From the NCBI GenBank assembly GCA_023053545.1, contig JAKZAN010000007.1, forward strand, positions 6,882,001-6,946,000: a stretch of 64,000 bases of DNA, given 5' to 3'. Below are positions 60,243 through 64,000 of this stretch, in pieces. Numbering within the stretch: position 1 is the first letter of the stretch; every line of letters starts with the position of its first letter. Made by a program: the position numbers and the translations under genes. This DNA comes from Lepidurus packardi. Taxonomy: Eukaryota; Arthropoda; Branchiopoda; Notostraca; Triopsidae. Below the pieces are notes generated by a model. It saw nothing but the letters and a program-made list of their open reading frames with translations. It made no database searches and was not told where the DNA came from.

Positions 60243-62998
60243 CTATTTGAAACGAGAAGTAAACACTGTATTGTTGCACTATAATGGAGTAATAAAAACC
60301 AAAGACGTGTTCAACGGAACGCGAAGCAACTTGATCGAAAATCGTGTAAGACATCTAAGTAGTTCAGGTTCAAAGATCCGTGCTCCGTGCGTGTCAATCG
60401 AATAAATAAACGTGCAACAGTGCTGAACAAATAAGTAGCAACCAAATACAGAAGGAACATAATAACGCGGTGTCGTTCGCTGAAGTATGACCAGCGTAAA
60501 ACAACTACAGTGCGGAAGCGTCATTGGGAATGTTCCTTAGTCGGAAGCGGGACCAAGTGAACAAAGGTGGTCCCCAACTGTAGCAAGTCTTTTGTTTAAG
60601 CGAATCCGCTCCATCAATCCAGTACATCAAATAATAATTGCACATTTCATCGTCCACCGTCAAGCTGAGGAACAACAAAAAGGCAAAGCGCAACACGTTG
60701 GGGAAAAACAAAAACAAAAGGACACAAAAATGAAACAAACAAAAACAAAATATTCCCGAAACAGAATAATAAAAGCTAATTACCCGATCTTAGTCGTCCA
60801 AGTTCGATCACTAACCATTGTGCACCGGGCTGCAACAACGTCTCCCTTTGTAAGAGTCATCTCGTTGGTTACAGAATAGAACATCTGTGGAAGTTGTGGG
60901 TCTTTCTTGCCAATCAAGGTCCATTGGTCTTTTCCTTTCCTGTCCTTGACTACTTTATAACCCGAAACAACTCGTCCTGTAATTAATAGTAATTAATATT
61001 CTGGCCCGTATGAAACGGAATGCAAAGTACCCAAAGCGTGCGTATGAGTACGGAAAGCGAAGGGATGAATAATCTTATTTTCTTCAATCTTGCAAGCCGT
61101 TTCCATGTACTCTACACTGTTGGCCGGAATACGACCACCTGTTCCCAGCAATAATACACCGGCTGCTTTGGGTTGTCTGCAAATGATACAAATTACAACA
61201 ACGCTTCCTAAAAACATTTTTAATACGTACGGTTCTTCTGTATAGTGTAAAAACACACCAGAATCGTCGGTCGATCCATCTTTATAAAATACACATATTA
61301 ATTTTTCGTTACAATTCTTCTGCTGTATGTAGAAACTTGCCTTGAAAACGGTCTACCGATGCATAGTGGACTTGAAGGACAATATACTGAATTGGAGATT
61401 TCCCTCCAACTCGAAATCCTACTCCTTCAGGTAACTCCAAAGCAGGAGCGTCATGCGCCCATGCATAAACAACCTAACCATGAACATCAGTAATCTCAAT
61501 TAACATCAGGGACAAAGTGAGTACTTGAGATCCTTTTCCGCACGGGGAAGCGGTCTTTAACCCGGGCTGTCTAACGGCCATTTCCCCACAGTTCCAGACT
61601 TCCTCGCTGCTACCGGGTTCTTGACAGCCAAACAACAACATGTGATGAGCTGTCTTCATGGTAGCATTTGGCGTGAAACCGACTAGAAATTAGAATGAGA
61701 AGATTATACTTTAATAAAGGCGTTAAGATGTTCTGCACTATACCAAAAGAGTTGCTTACCAACGAAATAGTCTTGATTGGATTCGATCCGGATCGGCGTG
61801 CAGAGATACGTCTCGGGCTGGAAAAAAATATAACACAATATTGAAGGGTCATGCTTTTAACGAAATATTCATTCGTGAATGACAGCCACGTCGTAGTATT
61901 AACACATTGAAGACTTATCATCGAGTACCCTTTATTAAAAGCAGCGAGGCGAAAAGGTCGAAGACCATACGAGATCGACCCAGATAGTTACGTAACCATG
62001 GAGATAGGTAATTGACGTCAACGACTGCATACGTGGGCGTCAAAAAGAAACCTCTTCGCTTTTGTGTCAAAAAAACCGGATTCTCGGTTCAACTAAGCTT
62101 GCAAACCCCCATTTTTATATTACTGTTTGCGCACCAACTTAACGGATACATAAAAGGACTAAAGCCATTGTTGTTTTTGTAAACATGTAACGTCTTTCCT
62201 TCCTTTTTATCTCCTTTGCATTGTCGACGTGTTCGCGCTCTTATTATCTCAGCTTTCGTCTTCGAGATGTCCTCATTATTATTATTTCTACGAAAAGACA
62301 TGGAAGCACAAGCAGGAAAACAATAGCAATAGCCCTTACAGGGTGAAAGCCCCCGGAACAAATTCCGAGCTTGTACTACGTGCAAAACCGCAGCTTTAGA
62401 GTACCGTTAGTTTTAGAGACCAACCCACGGGCGAAATTAGCTATATGTCATACTTTAAGTTCAATGGCTGACGCGATTTCTTGGGCTTTCAGTATATAGC
62501 TGTCACGAACCGATGGTTCCGATTCTTTGACCGTGACCGTCTTCCTCAACTGATGTAGCTTTCATATAGTCAATTTCCAACCTTCAACTGGAGCAGGGAC
62601 ATTTACCAAAACACTGACCCAGTACTGGTGACCGCTTAACCTTGGTACCGTTATTCGGAAGCCTTTGTTAGACTTATTCTAACGGATTGATGCGATGGCC
62701 AAAATGACGACGTGTTATTTATCAGAAAGCACAACTTTTTCACTATGCGGCTTAAATAAGAAAATCACTAAGTGACTCGCTCGGGAATTAAAACATAACT
62801 CCAAATGCCTCGGGATTATAACGAGACGAAAATGAGCAGCAAAAAAAAAAAATAAGTAAAATTAGTTCTTACCTTTTCAGGTCTAACATTCGGCATCAAC
62901 AATGGGAAGGTATCTGTGGGTAATGATCGTGCAGGATATATTTCCACCACCATGCAGGCGAGGAGCAACAAGTACTGAACACGCCGTCTGAACTCCAT
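60083..62998 (-). CDS. Phm: Peptidylglycine alpha-hydroxylating monooxygenase
   Basis: Copper- and ascorbate-dependent enzyme that hydroxylates the terminal glycine of peptides in the first step of neuropeptide amidation, in the secretory pathway. Exons (minus): 62998-62873, 61817-61760, 61682-61525, 61473-61341, 61279-61231, 61176-61031, 60976-60784, then either 60664-60505 or 60242-60083; 340 aa with either end. The signal segment is at the N-terminus ([10 protein letters not shown]). Copper ligands are all present: HHMLLFGC (two His), QVHY (His), HTHALG (two His), and Met in DEMCN, which lies in the alternative last exon. Disulfide cysteines and VGFRVGG are kept. There is no lyase (PAL) domain, as in insects. 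Intron 1 is 1.06 kb without a gene. Intron 4 has a GC donor (CAAG/gcaagt). Confidence 0.96.
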
Positions 62999-63533
62999 GG
63001 CGGCTGCGAGATCAATAACTTTTGCTTCGTTGCCGGGGTTCTTTTGCTGCAGTTACAAGACGTTGGGAGCTTCTCTAGTGTCGAACAAACACGACTTCTT
63101 ATAAGAACTGCTATACTGCCCCTACACACCACAAACGCTCTCTGCTCGAAGAATGAGTTGACGACAAACCCGAAGTGGGTACAAGTCCCAGGCGCAGGTC
63201 TGACAATGCAACAAGGGGCAGGTGTTAGTTAAGTTACGTACATGGTCGAGGCAGTGATGAAGACCTGTCGAGCTTGAAAGGCGCCGCCTTACACGCACAT
63301 CTGCAGTTCTACACCCAGTATAAATTAGGTCTCCGTACAATAAATTAGGTGTTTTGATAATGAATCATATCATATGTAAATCGTAACTAAACGACGTTTT
63401 TTATTCTAATTAAAATACGAAATGACACTGCCGCTAATATACATGAAACTTTTTGCACAATTTCATGTAAGAAAATATTTTTTTCTGAATTTATTGAACG
63501 TTTCGTAGTGACAGGCGTCACTGACAATAGCTG
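62999..63533. other. Upstream region of PHM
   Basis: No gene seen. Contains the PHM 5' UTR and promoter on the minus strand. The first bases read CCATGGCGGC on the plus strand around the PHM ATG, a YY1/Pho-like core. Confidence 0.5.
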
Positions 63534-63569
63534 ATAAATACCTGCTTCGCAGTTCGGTAGTTCGTCAGT
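63534..63569 (+). promoter_or_regulatory. TATA plus initiator core promoter candidate
   Basis: ATAAATA at 63534-63540 lies about 33 bp before TCAGT at 63565-63569, the standard arthropod TATA-to-initiator spacing. It points to a gene on the plus strand that continues beyond the window. Confidence 0.4.
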
Positions 63570-64000
63570 GTCAATAAGCCATTTGAATTCGACGCCATAA
63601 CTGGCACACTATTTTAACTTTTGTGCGTGGGCTTTGGCAAGGTTCTGCCACTCGAAAGGCCACGACACCTTGTCGTGAAGTTATTGTAATAAACTTGCTT
63701 AGTAAGGAAATAGAGAAAGAATCATTAAAATGCATTAGTACACAACCAAAGCATACGTTTTTATTATCTACTATTGGCAGTCGGAAACATCCATTTTTTT
63801 ATTGGAAAATTTTGACTTTTTGACACCCTTATCGACTTGACGAAAGACATTACATTCAGAGGATTGGTCTTTTAAATAAAATTCCGAAACAGGGATATTG
63901 ATTATCTCGGGTAGCATATACGGTTTAAGCCATAAAACAAGAGGACTGCTGCCACTCGTGTAAAATGCCTTTTTATGATAAAACAATAGACCGTCAAGCT
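63570..64000. other. Right end of window, possible 5' UTR or first intron
   Basis: Downstream of the candidate promoter. No coding exon with recognisable content. AT-rich. Confidence 0.4.

Noticed and set aside
60243-60504. Poly(A) signal for PHM exon A between the two terminal exons
   Set aside because: The AATAAA in this gap is on the plus strand. I see no canonical signal on the minus strand, so the end of isoform A is open.

Overview
The window is animal nuclear DNA, most likely from a branchiopod crustacean such as Daphnia. The reasons are dense genes, introns mostly 55-110 bp with GT-AG ends, and a gene set of clear arthropod character: a chemosensory protein with the insect/crustacean cysteine spacing, an ecdysteroid-kinase-like gene, an FK506-binding nuclear protein, and a stand-alone PHM. 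The species call is inference. I read the genes by joining exons by eye. In every spliced gene below the exon phases close without a frameshift.

Layout. 1-2396: non-coding, probably a large intron. 2397-10922 (+): C1-DH-PH RhoGEF of the AKAP13/ARHGEF2/ARHGEF18 group, 5' end outside the window. 11807-12655 (-): chemosensory protein, two exons. 13951-15002 (+): orphan single-pass membrane protein with three ETGE motifs. 15257-19975 (-): RECQL4 helicase. 20252-45334 (+): DIP2, divergent from RECQL4. Its first intron is 13.4 kb and holds a single-exon orphan gene (28511-30319, same strand) and a phase-compatible alternative first exon (32897-32963). A later 1.8-kb intron holds an antisense EcKL kinase gene (41714-43084), and another holds a phase 1-1 cassette-exon candidate (40700-40897).

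45335-56943 is poor in genes and rich in repeats: degenerate tandem duplications with conserved splice sites, a 4.8-kb satellite of about 60 units of 80 bp arranged in 559-bp and 879-bp higher-order repeats, a palindrome and a tRNA-like SINE candidate. The right end is compact again: C18orf32-like small protein (56944-57177, +), FKBP39/46-type nucleolar prolyl isomerase (57304-58827, -), COMMD10 (59046-59837, +), and peptidylglycine alpha-hydroxylating monooxygenase PHM (-). PHM has two alternative 160-nt terminal exons, both carrying the copper-ligand methionine motif. The last kilobase has a TATA/initiator-like promoter for a gene outside the window.

The genes do not form one pathway. They cover Rho signalling, DNA replication (RECQL4), acyl-adenylate-type metabolism (DIP2), chromatin/nucleolus (FKBP), endosomal trafficking/NF-kB (COMMD10) and neuropeptide amidation (PHM). 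Most interesting to follow up: the PHM terminal-exon pair, the ETGE membrane protein, the nested orphan in DIP2 and the satellite.
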